Positions 25,307-33,994 of a stretch of DNA of 64,000 nucleotides are shown here, piece by piece; position 1 is the stretch's first letter, and the number at the start of each line of letters is the position of its first letter. This stretch comes from Streptomyces sp. NA04227 (GTDB lineage Bacteria; Actinomycetota; Actinomycetes; Streptomycetales; Streptomycetaceae). The position numbers were made by a program, and so were the translations under genes. Under the pieces are notes generated by a model. The model saw only the letters and a program-made list of their open reading frames with translations, made no database searches and had not been told where the DNA came from. The DNA is taken from the NCBI RefSeq assembly GCF_013364195.1, contig NZ_CP054918.1:4825001-4889000 (forward strand), in the 5' to 3' direction.

Positions 25307-26656
25307 CACCGAGACCTCGGCACTGGCCGGGCGGTGGTGGGCGTCGCCCGCGAACGCGACCCGGTAGGTGTACGTGCCGGTGTGCGAGGGGCGGTCGGTG
25401 ACGGTGAAGGTGCCGTCGGCGGCCACCGTCGCGGTGGGCAGTTCGGTGACGATGCCGTCGGCCGGGCCGGTCCGGGTCACCGAGACCTGTGCGCCCGCGG
25501 GCAGCGGGTCCGGGGAGGTGAGGGTGCCGGTGACCGTCAGCGTCCGGTTCGGGCGGGAGGTGGCGGGGGCGGACAGGGCGAGCGTGGCATCGGCCTTGTT
25601 GGCGTCCACCAGGATCCGCAGGGCGATGTCGCCGGCGGAGGTGTCGGTCACCGCGAACAGGCGCGTGGAGTCGGCGGTGAAGGCCAGCCCGTTCGGGCGC
25701 AGGGTCGCGTAGTCGGTGCTGCCCGCGAACTCGTAGGTACGGAACGGGGTTTGGGTGCCCGGGCGGAACACGTACACGTCCGGCTCGTAGAAGCCGTCGA
25801 TGCCGCCCGCGACGGTGCCGTCGGGGGCGACGGCGACCGCGTTCGGGTAGGCGTCGCTGGTGTAGGTGCCGGACGCGGACAGGTCGCCGAGCTTGAACGC
25901 CTGGTGCTTGTACGGCGATCCGCTGGCCAGGATCACGTCCTTGCCGTCCGCGCTGATCGCCATGTCGCGGAGGTTGGAGCTGCCGCCCTCGCCCGGGTTC
26001 CAGGCGTGGGCGCGCCGGGCGAGCGTGCCGCCCGCGGCGTCGTAGACCGCGACCGTGGCCGGGCTGAGGCCCAGTTCACCGGCGACGAGGGTGTTCGGTG
26101 CGGCGGGGGAGGCGGTCAGTTCGGGGGCGTAGTACCAGCCGTTTCCGGCGGGCAGCGCCAGCTCGACGGGGGTGGCCGCGGCCGGGTCGAGGGAGCCGAT
26201 ACGGCCGCTGCCGGTGGCGCCGTAGCCGAAGAAGACCTTTCCGCCGGTGACCGCGAGGTGCTGCGGCTGCGAGCCCTCGCCGGTCGTCCAACGCCCGCTC
26301 TCGGTAAGGGAGTCGGTGGAGAGCGCGGCGACGGCGCCCGCATCGCGCAGGGCCACGTAGACCGTGCTCGAATCCGCGGAGAGGGCGAGACCGAAGGCGC
26401 CGTCGGCGTTCTCGATCTCCTTGATCACGGTGCCGTCGAAGTCGGTGACGACGACGCTGTCACCGGTCGGGTCGCTGAGGAAGACGTGCCGGTGGATGTC
26501 GTCCACGACGATGTCGCCGTACGCCTCGACGGGCAGGACGGCGTTGCCGTCCGCGTGGGCGGGGGAGGTGGCGCAGGGCAGGCCGAGCAGTGCGACGGCC
26601 AGGGCGAGGCTCGCCGCGGGGGTGGCGGCGGACCGGGCAAATGTGCTGATGCGCAA
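25292..26656 (-). CDS. secreted beta-propeller protein with C-terminal Ig-like domain
   Basis: About 454 residues. A Sec signal peptide (SLALAVALLGLPCATSPAHA) precedes a mature part made of YVTN/NHL-like repeats, such as DIVVDDIHRHVFLSDP, GLALSADSSTVYVAL and NGLAFTADSTRLFAV, forming a probable seven-bladed propeller. The last 90 residues have the ATLALSAPATSRPNRTLTVTG pattern of bacterial Ig-like domains. The start is uncertain. TTG at 26656 with GAGG 11 nt upstream fits the signal peptide; a GTG at 26755 would add 33 residues without a signal. Such proteins are common in Streptomyces secretomes and may bind surfaces; the ligand is unknown. Confidence 0.78.
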   Translation of the reverse strand: MRISTFARSAATPAASLALAVALLGLPCATSPAHADGNAVLPVEAYGDIVVDDIHRHVFLSDPTGDSVVVTDFDGTVIKEIENADGAFGLALSADSSTVYVALRDAGAVAALSTDSLTESGRWTTGEGSQPQHLAVTGGKVFFGYGATGSGRIGSLDPAAATPVELALPAGNGWYYAPELTASPAAPNTLVAGELGLSPATVAVYDAAGGTLARRAHAWNPGEGGSSNLRDMAISADGKDVILASGSPYKHQAFKLGDLSASGTYTSDAYPNAVAVAPDGTVAGGIDGFYEPDVYVFRPGTQTPFRTYEFAGSTDYATLRPNGLAFTADSTRLFAVTDTSAGDIALRILVDANKADATLALSAPATSRPNRTLTVTGTLTSPDPLPAGAQVSVTRTGPADGIVTELPTATVAADGTFTVTDRPSHTGTYTYRVAFAGDAHHRPASAEVSVSVQR

Positions 26657-27077
26657 GGTAGTTGAGTCCTCGGTGCAAACCGCGGCCGGGAGTTCCGGCA
26701 GCGCGCGTCGGCGCGTGGGGAAGCGGGCACGGACGGAACCCGTCCGCCCGTGCACCGCGCGCCGATCATGAGACCGGGGAGGGTGGCCGGAGGTTGTCCT
26801 GTGTCAGATGAATTTCACGGGACTTCCGGGCTCGCGCGCCGTTGCGGGCAGATGGCCGGGGTGTAGGCCGGGCCTGCGGCAATCCGGACCGAATCGCGAT
26901 CAACAGCGTTCGGAGCCCGGTGAGTTGGGCGAGTCCGGGCGAGTTCGTTCCGTGGGTCGCGGCGGTACGGGTGGTGCCACGGTCGCGCGTGAGCGCAGGG
27001 CCCCGAGGGGTGGCCGAAGCCATGGTGTCCGCGCGGCCGGGGAGGGTGGGGGTCCGTCCCCGGCCGCGCGGCTCTCG
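26657..27077. other. 421-bp gap left of the signalling island
   Basis: I see no supported gene. The region carries the start of the beta-propeller transcript and lies beyond the 3' end of the first TetR gene. Open frames here lack ribosome sites. It is the left boundary of the GBL island, but no att-like direct repeat is evident. Confidence 0.5.
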
Positions 27078-27842
27078 TCAGCGGACGCCCTGGGCCGGTA
27101 TCGCAGAGACGGCGGGAACACCGGCGGAGGCGGCCACCGCGTGCACGGTGGCCCTGTTCATCGGGGAGCGCGCGTGGCCGTTCGGGGTGGCGGCGGGCCG
27201 GTGCCCGCCCGGGCCCGTCGGGGCGCCCGCGAGTACCGGGCGCAGCACGCGCCAGACCCGGGACAGCCACTGCTGCGGGCTCTCCTGCTGCCCTTCCTCG
27301 GGCTGCGGCTGCCCGAAGGCGTGCTGGTACGGCATCCTGGCGAGCATCTCGGCGCCCATGGTCACCGACATCACCAGCGCGGCCGCCGAGCGGACGTCGG
27401 TGCCGTCGGCCAGGCTGCCGTCACCGCTGGCCCGGCACAGGGTGCGGTGCAGGGTGCTGAGCCAGTACAACTGCGAGTGCAGCGCCGGGTCTTCGGGCGT
27501 CTCGACCTCCTGGGCGAGGCGCGCTCCGGCCCGTACCACGACATCGTTGTGCAGCAGCCCGGCCAGTGCGTGGGCCATGTCGACCACGATGTCCAGGGCG
27601 GGGCCCGGGCGGTCCGCGAGGTCCTCGAGGACCGCGGCGGAGATGGCGCAGGCCTCGATCTGTACGGCCTGGGCCAGTTCGGACTTGGTCGTGAAATGGA
27701 AGGACAGGCCGCCCTTTGTCACTTCGGCCTGTTCGCTGATCGTCATCAGGGTCGCCCGCTGATAGCCGACCCGGTCGAAGACCTGGGCGGCCGCGCGGAT
27801 GAGGTTGGCCCTGGTCCGCAGTGCACGTTCCTGAAGTGCCAC
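27078..27842 (-). CDS. TetR-family gamma-butyrolactone receptor-like regulator
   Basis: A 254-residue TetR protein. The N-terminus ALRTRANLIRAAAQVFDRVGYQRATL followed by ISEQAEVTKGGLSFHFTTKSEL is characteristic of the ArpA/ScbR GBL-receptor branch. The C-terminal 50 residues are a Pro/Ala-rich tail. A diverged ligand domain suggests a pseudo-receptor, which in related loci binds antibiotics or orphan ligands rather than a GBL; this is inference. It is divergent from the transposase-like gene at 28260. An 18-bp perfect palindrome of GBL-operator type lies between them. Confidence 0.85.
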   Translation of the reverse strand: MALQERALRTRANLIRAAAQVFDRVGYQRATLMTISEQAEVTKGGLSFHFTTKSELAQAVQIEACAISAAVLEDLADRPGPALDIVVDMAHALAGLLHNDVVVRAGARLAQEVETPEDPALHSQLYWLSTLHRTLCRASGDGSLADGTDVRSAAALVMSVTMGAEMLARMPYQHAFGQPQPEEGQQESPQQWLSRVWRVLRPVLAGAPTGPGGHRPAATPNGHARSPMNRATVHAVAASAGVPAVSAIPAQGVR

Positions 27843-28098
27843 GTCACACCGTCCTGACCGTCATCTTCATTGCGGCTCTCCCCCTGTTTCCACCGGCTGA
27901 ACTCGAACTGCGTCCGCCGGTTGAGTTGGTGCCCGTGCTGGTGCCGGCGCGCGTCTGCCCTCGGTGTCCGGCGCGCGTCTGCCGGTCTGCTTCCGCCCGG
28001 CGTGCGCCCCTGATGTTCCCGCTGGTCCGGGGTGTTCCAGGGCATGCCGGAGCCGCCTGTGTCGGTGGGTCGACGACGGCGGCAAGGTCAGCGTAAAA

Positions 28099-28116
28099 AC
28101 AGACCGGCCGGTCTGT
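28099..28116. promoter_or_regulatory. perfect palindrome resembling a GBL-receptor operator (ARE)
   Basis: ACAGACCGGCCGGTCTGT is an uninterrupted 18-bp palindrome. It has the ACC-N4-GGT core and the GGCCGGT..TGT half-site form described for ArpA-type receptors. It lies 257 bp upstream of the first TetR gene and 66 bp upstream of the -35 element of the transposase-like gene. Confidence 0.75.
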
Positions 28117-28181
28117 CAAATGGTGCCCCGTGCAGCAGAATCTCGCCCAGGGGTCCGTCGTTTGGCCCAAAAAGGGCCCAG

Positions 28182-28211
28182 TTGACAAGCCGGGCGCCCG
28201 GTTTTTACCCT
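28182..28211 (+). promoter_or_regulatory. promoter with palindromic spacer before the transposase-like gene
   Basis: A perfect -35 TTGACA (28182-28187) and TACCCT (28206-28211) are 18 bp apart. The spacer contains a perfect 12-bp palindrome CCGGGCGCCCGG (28190-28201), a position where a repressor would block polymerase. The start codon at 28260 is about 45 bp downstream. Confidence 0.6.
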
Positions 28212-28259
28212 CGCCCTGGGCGAAGGCCCTGGGGAATCAACTCGGCGATGGGGGACGAG

Positions 28260-29480
28260 ATGAGCAGCGCCGCGGCTCTCGTACGGGAACGCGATGCAGG
28301 TTTTCGCATGTCCGCCGCCCCTCCGGTGGCCGTCGCGCTACGCGAGGAGATCGTGGCCCCGCTGGCCGACGCGCTGCTCGCGAGCCTGACCCGGCGTCAC
28401 CACCGGGAGCGCGGTGAGCAGTACCTGCGGGGCCTGTTGCTGGCCCGCGGCCGCAAGTCGATCCGCAACATCGCGAGCGCCTTCGGCGGCTCCGCGCTGG
28501 AGCAGAGCCTGCACCACTTCGTGTCCTGCTCCACCTGGGACTGGACCCCGATGCGCCAGGCCCTGGCCGCCTACGTCTGCCAGGAACTCCAGCCCAAGGC
28601 CTGGGTGTTGCAGTCGATGCAGATCCCGAAGATGGGCGAGCACTCGGTCGGCGTCGACCGCCGCTTCCTGCCCCGGCTCGGGCAGACGGTCAACGGCCAG
28701 CAGGCGTTCGGCCTCTGGCTGGCCGCACCCCGCGCCAGCGCCCCGGTCAACTGGCGGCTATTCCTGCCCCCGGCCTGGCTCAAGGACGACGCCCGGCGCC
28801 GCCGTGCGGAGATCCCCGAGGGCCTCGGCGAGGAGTCGCTGGCGGCCTGCGCGGCCACCACGGTGCTCGACGCGACCCGGTGGGGCCTGCCGCCGCGCCC
28901 GGTCCTGCTCGACGCCCGGGACGGTGAACTCCGCGACACCATCGACGAGTTGAGGGCACACGGCCTGCCCTTCCTGGCCCGCATCGGCGCCCACGAGCGG
29001 GTCGCGGTCGCCGACACCTCGATGCCCGGCTACGGCGGCGGACTGCTGCCCGCGCAGCAGATCATGCAGTCGGTCTCCGGCCTGCGCCGCCCCGTCGAGT
29101 ACGGCGACCCGGCCTCGGCGGTACCGGCGGTGCGCAGCACCCTGGTCGCCGGAATACGGGTCCTCGCGCCGCGCTCCTCGCGCCGCGTGGTCCGGCAGGC
29201 GGGCGCCCCCGGGGACACCAAACCCCTTCTCCTGCTGGGCATGTGGGACGAGCCGCACCAGCCGCCCACCGAGCTCTGGCTCACCGACATGGCCGCCCTG
29301 TCACACCCGGCCCTGACCCGCCTCTCGAAGCTGGCCGTACGCACCGAACTCGACTACGCGAGCACCGGCGAACGCGCGGGCCTCAGCGAGTTCGTCGGCC
29401 GCTCCTTCCAGGGCTGGCACCGCCACCTCACCTTGGCCTCGGCGGCGCACACGGCGCTGGTGCTGGGCGCGGACGGCTGA
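28260..29480 (+). CDS. IS701-type (DDE_5) transposase homologue, probably domesticated
   Basis: A 406-residue protein aligning by eye with IS701-family DDE transposases. It has the GEHSVGVDRRF and NGQQAFGLWLA segments after the first catalytic strand, PVNWRLFLPPAWLKDD, VLLDARDG and the C-terminal RSFQGWHRHLTLASAAHTAL. The first catalytic position, normally Asp-Asp-Thr, reads VLQSM here (Gln118), while an Asp (D218) and a candidate Glu (E363) remain. No terminal inverted repeats or target duplication are seen around it. It has its own promoter and lies between two GBL-receptor-type genes, so a regulatory or DNA-binding role is more likely than transposition. The ATG at 28260 has a GGGGACGAG site; ATG at 28248 is an alternative. 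Confidence 0.8.
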   Translation: MSSAAALVRERDAGFRMSAAPPVAVALREEIVAPLADALLASLTRRHHRERGEQYLRGLLLARGRKSIRNIASAFGGSALEQSLHHFVSCSTWDWTPMRQALAAYVCQELQPKAWVLQSMQIPKMGEHSVGVDRRFLPRLGQTVNGQQAFGLWLAAPRASAPVNWRLFLPPAWLKDDARRRRAEIPEGLGEESLAACAATTVLDATRWGLPPRPVLLDARDGELRDTIDELRAHGLPFLARIGAHERVAVADTSMPGYGGGLLPAQQIMQSVSGLRRPVEYGDPASAVPAVRSTLVAGIRVLAPRSSRRVVRQAGAPGDTKPLLLLGMWDEPHQPPTELWLTDMAALSHPALTRLSKLAVRTELDYASTGERAGLSEFVGRSFQGWHRHLTLASAAHTALVLGADG

Positions 29481-29713
29481 TGCTTCCGCCAGGTCCCCGC
29501 GGACCGGGTGGCACGCGGACCGGCGAGGGGGCGGCCCGGCATTTCGGCCCGGGCGCCACTCTCGCGACGGGACCGGCACGTCTCCCGGGCGGGATCTGGC
29601 CGCTTCGGGGCGGGATCCGGCTGCGGGGTGTCGGGCGAAGACCGCCAGGAAGGCGCAACTCCCTTTGCGTGCACGGGCGTTGGCGCCCGGGATGGAGCCC
29701 GGACGTACGAGTG

Positions 29714-30490
29714 TCAGGTCCCGGCCGGTGCGGCCGTCGGGTGAGCGGCCCCGGGCAGGGTCTCCGTGTCCACGAGGGCTTCGGTGTCCGTGCCGAGGGC
29801 GCTGTCTTCGCTCTCGGCGAGCCCCTTCTCGATGCCTCCGCCGCCGGGCCCGGGCTCAGACCCGGACCCCGGGTCGGTGACCAGGATGCCCTCCGGCTTG
29901 ATCCAGGAGATCACGGCCGGGTTGGCGATGGTGGGCAGAAGGTGCTGCCAGAGGGTTGTCACCCGGTCCCGGAGGTCGGCGCGTTTGCTGGTCGACTCGC
30001 TGACCAGCTGGATCCCGGTGAAGGAAGCGACTATGAGTTCGGCCGTGACCGTCGCGTCGACGTGCGGCAGGACTTCGCCGCGCATCTTGCCCCGCTCCAG
30101 ATGGGTCTCGATGGTGCGGAACCAGTCTCCCCAGGGGTGCGGGCCGCCGAAGAACACGCCTTCCACGGAGAGTCGCGTGCCCGCGCGTGCTATCGGGTCG
30201 TGCCGCAGGGCGAAGGCGAACTGCTGGCTGATGTTGACCACCGTCTGCAACGGGGAGCTGTGCTCACCCGCGTGACCGGAGAGTGCGACGACCGCGGTCT
30301 GCTCGTCCATGATCGCCTGAGCGATCGCTTCCTTGGACGGGAAGTGAAAGTAGAGCGCACCCTTGGTGACGCCCGCGCGGCGAAGCATTTCCGATATGGC
30401 CGCCCGCTCGTAACCGTATTCGTCGAAGACGCTGGCGGCGGCGTCCAAGATCGCGCGCCGGGTCTGCACCGCGCGAGTCTGCTTCGCCAT
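29714..30490 (-). CDS. gamma-butyrolactone receptor, ArpA/ScbR family
   Basis: A 258-residue TetR protein whose N-terminus matches the canonical GBL-receptor pattern (AVQTRRAILDAAASVFDEYG, then MLRRAGVTKGALYFHFPSKEA). The ligand domain keeps the central segment LRHDPIARAGTRLSVE and Trp residues near 130, as in true receptors. The last 55 residues are an acidic Gly/Ser tail. It is divergent from the AfsA-like synthase gene, the classic scbR-scbA arrangement, with a partly palindromic AT-rich element between them. It probably represses the synthase and island genes until the butyrolactone accumulates. The 233 bp on its 3' side (29481-29713) hold no gene that I can support. Confidence 0.92.
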   Translation of the reverse strand: MAKQTRAVQTRRAILDAAASVFDEYGYERAAISEMLRRAGVTKGALYFHFPSKEAIAQAIMDEQTAVVALSGHAGEHSSPLQTVVNISQQFAFALRHDPIARAGTRLSVEGVFFGGPHPWGDWFRTIETHLERGKMRGEVLPHVDATVTAELIVASFTGIQLVSESTSKRADLRDRVTTLWQHLLPTIANPAVISWIKPEGILVTDPGSGSEPGPGGGGIEKGLAESEDSALGTDTEALVDTETLPGAAHPTAAPAGT

Positions 30491-30776
30491 TTCGCTGCCT
30501 CCGGGCCGTCTTTACGTTCACCCGCTTCGCTCGGAGCAATCTCGAGTGGGTGGCGACACGATCAGTGTACCTGGCCCCCGGTTTGTTTCGTCATGCGGAC
30601 TTCGGAATCTCTTCGCTCCCGATCGCGCCGCTTGCCTGATAATGAATGGCGCCGCCTGACCGGATCCGGCCGCTAGTTGGCCAGACTTCTGGCGTGTTGT
30701 GTCTCTATGTAGCCCCTTTGTCTTGATTGTGTGCGGCGATTTACCTTTCGGGCGCGCTAAATTCAGCAGGACAAAC

Positions 30777-30794
30777 AAACCGGTCCACTGGTTT
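30777..30794. promoter_or_regulatory. ARE-like inverted repeat upstream of the AfsA-like gene
   Basis: AAACCGGTCCACTGGTTT matches its own reverse complement at 14 of 18 positions. Flanking A- and T-runs resemble known GBL-receptor sites. It lies 59 bp before the synthase start, inside a 362-bp AT-richer divergent region (30491-30852). A separate half site, CGGTTTGTTT, lies at 30580-30589, about 90 bp upstream of the receptor gene. Confidence 0.6.
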
Positions 30795-30852
30795 TTTTGA
30801 TAACGTCGCCGACGTGAAAGTCCCGCGCTTCTCACGCAAGGGGGAGAGAAAG

Positions 30853-31830
30853 ATGAAGGTGGTCGCCGACCCTGTCGATCAGCAGACAGGAAGGCCGCCG
30901 TGGGGATCTTTGAGCGGAGCGGCGGAGGGCATCCCGGTGGATCCGCATCTGGTGCACCGCAAGGACCTCACGGACGTCCTGCTCGCGAGCTTCCAGCCCC
31001 TCGCAGCCGACAGCTACGGTTTCGCCCTTCGATGGCCGCGGGCGCATGCGCTGTTCCCCCCGGTCTCCGGCCGGCAGAACCCTCTGCTGATCGCGGAGAC
31101 CATGCGTCAGACCGGAACCGTGCTCTGTCACGAGGCGTTCGGAGTCGCCGAAGACGATCACCTGCTGCTGTGCGACATGCACTACGAGCTTCTGGACGAG
31201 GCGGTCGGAGCCGGATTCTCCGACCCCACCACGGCCGTGGTGCACACCCGGGACGTGCGGATGCGCAACCGGCGGATGGCCGCCTTCCGTCTCGAAGCCG
31301 AGATCTTCCGGGGCTCCCAGTTCATCGGACACGGCGGCCTGTCCGTCAACTGTGTCTCCGGGGCCGCGTTCAAGCGCTTGCGTCCCGCCCGCACCGAGCC
31401 GCTCGACCTCTTTCTCCCCGACCCGGTCGAGCCCGCCCTGGTCGGCCGCAGCCACCCCCGGGACGTGCTTCTGGCCCCCTGCGACCGCCCCGATGCCTGG
31501 ATGCTGCGCGCCGACAACGCGCACCCGTTGATCTTCGACAGCCAGCACGACCACGTCCCCGGCCGCGCCGTCCTCGAGGCGATGCGCCAAGCCGCGCGTC
31601 TGGCCACCGGCCTCGACGACGCCCTCGTACTCTCCCTGCGTACGGAGTTCAGCCGCTACATCGAGCCCGACCGGCCCAGCTACGTCACCGCCGTCCCCGG
31701 CGAGGCCCAGCCCTCCGGCCGAATACCGGTCCACCTGGTGGTGACCCAGGAGGATCAGGTCGCCGCGGACGGCCTGCTCATGCTGGGCGAGGTACCCCGG
31801 AGCGACCCCCACCCCGCGGCCACCCGGTGA
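30853..31830 (+). CDS. AfsA-family gamma-butyrolactone synthase
   Basis: A 325-residue protein with the two hotdog-type AfsA repeats. The first begins at VHRKDLTDVLLASFQP and the second at HPRDVLLAPCDRPDAWMLRAD, and LIAETMRQTGTVLCHEAFG is a family signature. Members condense a beta-ketoacyl thioester with dihydroxyacetone phosphate to start GBL (A-factor-type) signal synthesis. The ATG at 30853 has GGGGAG 6 nt upstream; a GTG at 30814 is an alternative. The stop overlaps the downstream reductase start. It is divergent from the receptor gene, forming a complete signal-and-receptor pair. Confidence 0.92.
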   Translation: MKVVADPVDQQTGRPPWGSLSGAAEGIPVDPHLVHRKDLTDVLLASFQPLAADSYGFALRWPRAHALFPPVSGRQNPLLIAETMRQTGTVLCHEAFGVAEDDHLLLCDMHYELLDEAVGAGFSDPTTAVVHTRDVRMRNRRMAAFRLEAEIFRGSQFIGHGGLSVNCVSGAAFKRLRPARTEPLDLFLPDPVEPALVGRSHPRDVLLAPCDRPDAWMLRADNAHPLIFDSQHDHVPGRAVLEAMRQAARLATGLDDALVLSLRTEFSRYIEPDRPSYVTAVPGEAQPSGRIPVHLVVTQEDQVAADGLLMLGEVPRSDPHPAATR

Positions 31831-32801
31831 GCGCCCCCCGCCGAATCCTGGTCACCGGGGGCACCGGCTTCATCGGCTCCGCGGTACTGCGGGCCCTGGT
31901 CGCCGGGCGGGAACCCGCCCATGTCGTCGCCCTGGTACGGCAGTTCCCCGAGCCGGACGCGCGGGTCTGGGCCGCGGGAGTCGAGTACTGCGCGGGAGAC
32001 CTCACCGAGGAACGCTCGCTGCGCGGGCTGTGCGAGGGCGTCGACACCCTGCTGCACTGCGCCTCCTACATCGGCCCCGACGCCGAGGCCAACACCCGCG
32101 TCAACGAACTCGGCACCCACGCGCTGCTCGCCGAGGCCGCACGCGCCTCGGTCCGCCGCATCCTCTATGTGAGCACCACCGCCGTCTACGGTTCCGGGCC
32201 CCACCGCGGACTGGCCGAGGACACCCGGCCCCCCGCACCCGCCTCGCCCACCAGCGGCAGCCGTCTGCTCGCCGAACGGGCGGTGCTCGCGGCAGGCGGT
32301 ACGGTCCTGCGCCCGCCGTTCGTACACGGCGCGGGCGACAAGTGGGTGGTACCCGCCGTCGCCGAACTCCTGCACCGCGTAACGGCGTTGCCCGATGAGG
32401 GCCGGGCTCTGCTCTCGCTGGTCGCCGTCGAGGACCTGGCCCGGCTGATCGCCCGGCTCGCCCTCTCGCCCGAGCCCCTGCCGCCCGGCGCACACCACGC
32501 CGCCCATCCCGTACCTGTCCCGCTGCGTGAGCTGGTGGCCCGGCTCGTCGACCTGCTGGGACTGCCCGCCCCCGTCGAATCCCTGCCCACCGAGGCGTAC
32601 TTGGAGCGCCTTCGTGCGACCCCGGGCCGGGTGGCCGAGCGGCAGGCGCGGATGCTCAGCGAGGACCGCTGGTACCGCTCTGCGCTGTGGGAGCGTGTCG
32701 GCTGCCCGGTCGGACCCGGTCTGGACCGGCTTGCCGAACACGCGGACTGGTACCGGGAGTTGCTGGCACCGGCGCGGGCGCAGGACACGGCTCGGCCTTG
32801 A
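31827..32801 (+). CDS. NAD-dependent epimerase/dehydratase-type reductase coupled to AfsA
   Basis: A 324-residue extended short-chain dehydrogenase. The motif GGTGFIG lies near residues 11-17, a YVSTTAVYG segment gives the active-site Ser/Thr region, and the usual YxxxK is replaced around SPTSGSRLLAERA, so the catalytic Tyr may be missing. The GTG start overlaps the AfsA stop by 4 nt, showing co-translation. Butyrolactone pathways need a ketoreduction step, and similar genes accompany afsA homologues, so it probably tailors the signal; the missing Tyr is odd. The 74 bp to the convergent XRE gene hold nothing notable. Confidence 0.82.
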   Translation: MSAPRRILVTGGTGFIGSAVLRALVAGREPAHVVALVRQFPEPDARVWAAGVEYCAGDLTEERSLRGLCEGVDTLLHCASYIGPDAEANTRVNELGTHALLAEAARASVRRILYVSTTAVYGSGPHRGLAEDTRPPAPASPTSGSRLLAERAVLAAGGTVLRPPFVHGAGDKWVVPAVAELLHRVTALPDEGRALLSLVAVEDLARLIARLALSPEPLPPGAHHAAHPVPVPLRELVARLVDLLGLPAPVESLPTEAYLERLRATPGRVAERQARMLSEDRWYRSALWERVGCPVGPGLDRLAEHADWYRELLAPARAQDTARP

Positions 32802-32875
32802 ACGTGCCTGTGGGTCCGCGGAGTTGTTGAGCGGCGCAGAGTCGCGGCGTCGCGGGTGGGCCGGAGCGATGCGGT

Positions 32876-33751
32876 TCATGAGCTACGGCGGGCCACGCCC
32901 CCGCCGGTGACGCCCGGAGGAAGCGCGGGCTGTGCCGTGCCCTTGGCCGGGACCGCGGAAATCATCCGCAGGTCGGGCCGGTTGACCGGTGACCAGGCCA
33001 TGACGGTGACCCAGAGGGGCTCCTTCGCGTCGGGCGGCAGGAGCAGTGGCCGGAGCATCCCGTAGGCGTGGTAGCTCAGTGTGGAGTCCTCGTCCCACAT
33101 GGCGCGGACCTGCGGGTCCTCACACACCTTCTCGACGAGTGCCCGCAGGGCATGACTGGGGTACGTCATGAACTGGTACCGCAGCCCGGCCAGCAGCATC
33201 GGGGCCCAGTGCGTCTCCCACTGAACGCACTGAGCACGGCCCGGCCCCTCGAGGAGCAGTGCCGTCATGATGTTCGCGGGACCCGGTTGCTCCGCTGAAT
33301 CACCCACCATCCAGGGCAGGTTGTGGGCGGCGTGCGCGTTGTAGGCGACCGCGTTGTACTCCGGGTCCTCGAAGTACGCGAGGAACGGCAGCCGGTCCAT
33401 GTAGTCGAGCAGGTCCTCGGGAACGCTCGTACCGGGGGTTCTCCGTAGCGGCACCGGCAGCCCGGCCCATTCGTGCAGGACGGTCCGTTCGTCCGCGTTG
33501 AGATCGAGCAAGTAGGCCATCCGCTCGGCCAGTTCGGCGGTGAGCGGGCGGGTGCCGCTTTCCAGCCGCTGGTAGTGGCGCTCGCTCACGTCGAGCAGCG
33601 CCGCCATCCGGGCCTGGGTGAGCGTGCGGGAGGCACGGCCGCGTTGCGGAGCCAGTGCCCGGGCCTCGGGGATGTCCTCGACGTTTCGTCGCGCCCGCCA
33701 CCGTCGCACCAGGCCCGGGATGTGGGCTGAACTCGGCGGGACTTCGGACAT
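32876..33751 (-). CDS. XRE-family regulator, MmyB-like
   Basis: A 291-residue protein with an N-terminal helix-turn-helix (TQARMAALLDVSERHYQRLESG) and a C-terminal MmyB-like ligand domain (LPFLAYFEDPEYNAVAYNAHAAHNL). Such proteins often act as local activators or repressors of biosynthetic genes. It is convergent with the AfsA-reductase operon and divergent from the third TetR gene, so it belongs to the island. Its C-terminal part is less like the dehydrogenase-linked type at 19467, suggesting a different ligand. Confidence 0.87.
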   Translation of the reverse strand: MSEVPPSSAHIPGLVRRWRARRNVEDIPEARALAPQRGRASRTLTQARMAALLDVSERHYQRLESGTRPLTAELAERMAYLLDLNADERTVLHEWAGLPVPLRRTPGTSVPEDLLDYMDRLPFLAYFEDPEYNAVAYNAHAAHNLPWMVGDSAEQPGPANIMTALLLEGPGRAQCVQWETHWAPMLLAGLRYQFMTYPSHALRALVEKVCEDPQVRAMWDEDSTLSYHAYGMLRPLLLPPDAKEPLWVTVMAWSPVNRPDLRMISAVPAKGTAQPALPPGVTGGGVARRSS

Positions 33752-33994
33752 CGGTGCTTCCCCGGGGCCATTGGGACGGTGGTCGGGCTCACCTTACGCA
33801 CGCACCGGATCACGCCGCGATGCACGGCCAGATCTGGTCGTGACCAAGGTTGGCCCTTCTCAACTCCCGGTGCCCCCTGTGGCATGGAGGCGCGGTGGCC
33901 ATCCGACGGGTTTCGGCCATCAGGTGTGCCGTCCACCTCTCGGCGCCCGCCGTCGTACTCCGCACCCCGCCTCCCCGCCGACTGCCGAGGACCC

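Noticed and set aside
28163..28178. GGCCC-AAAAA-GGGCC inverted repeat upstream of the transposase-like promoter
   Set aside because: Short 5-bp stem with no gene ending near it; too weak to call a terminator.
28260..29480. Intact insertion sequence at this site
   Set aside because: No terminal inverted repeats or target-site duplication were found on either side, and the first catalytic Asp is absent.
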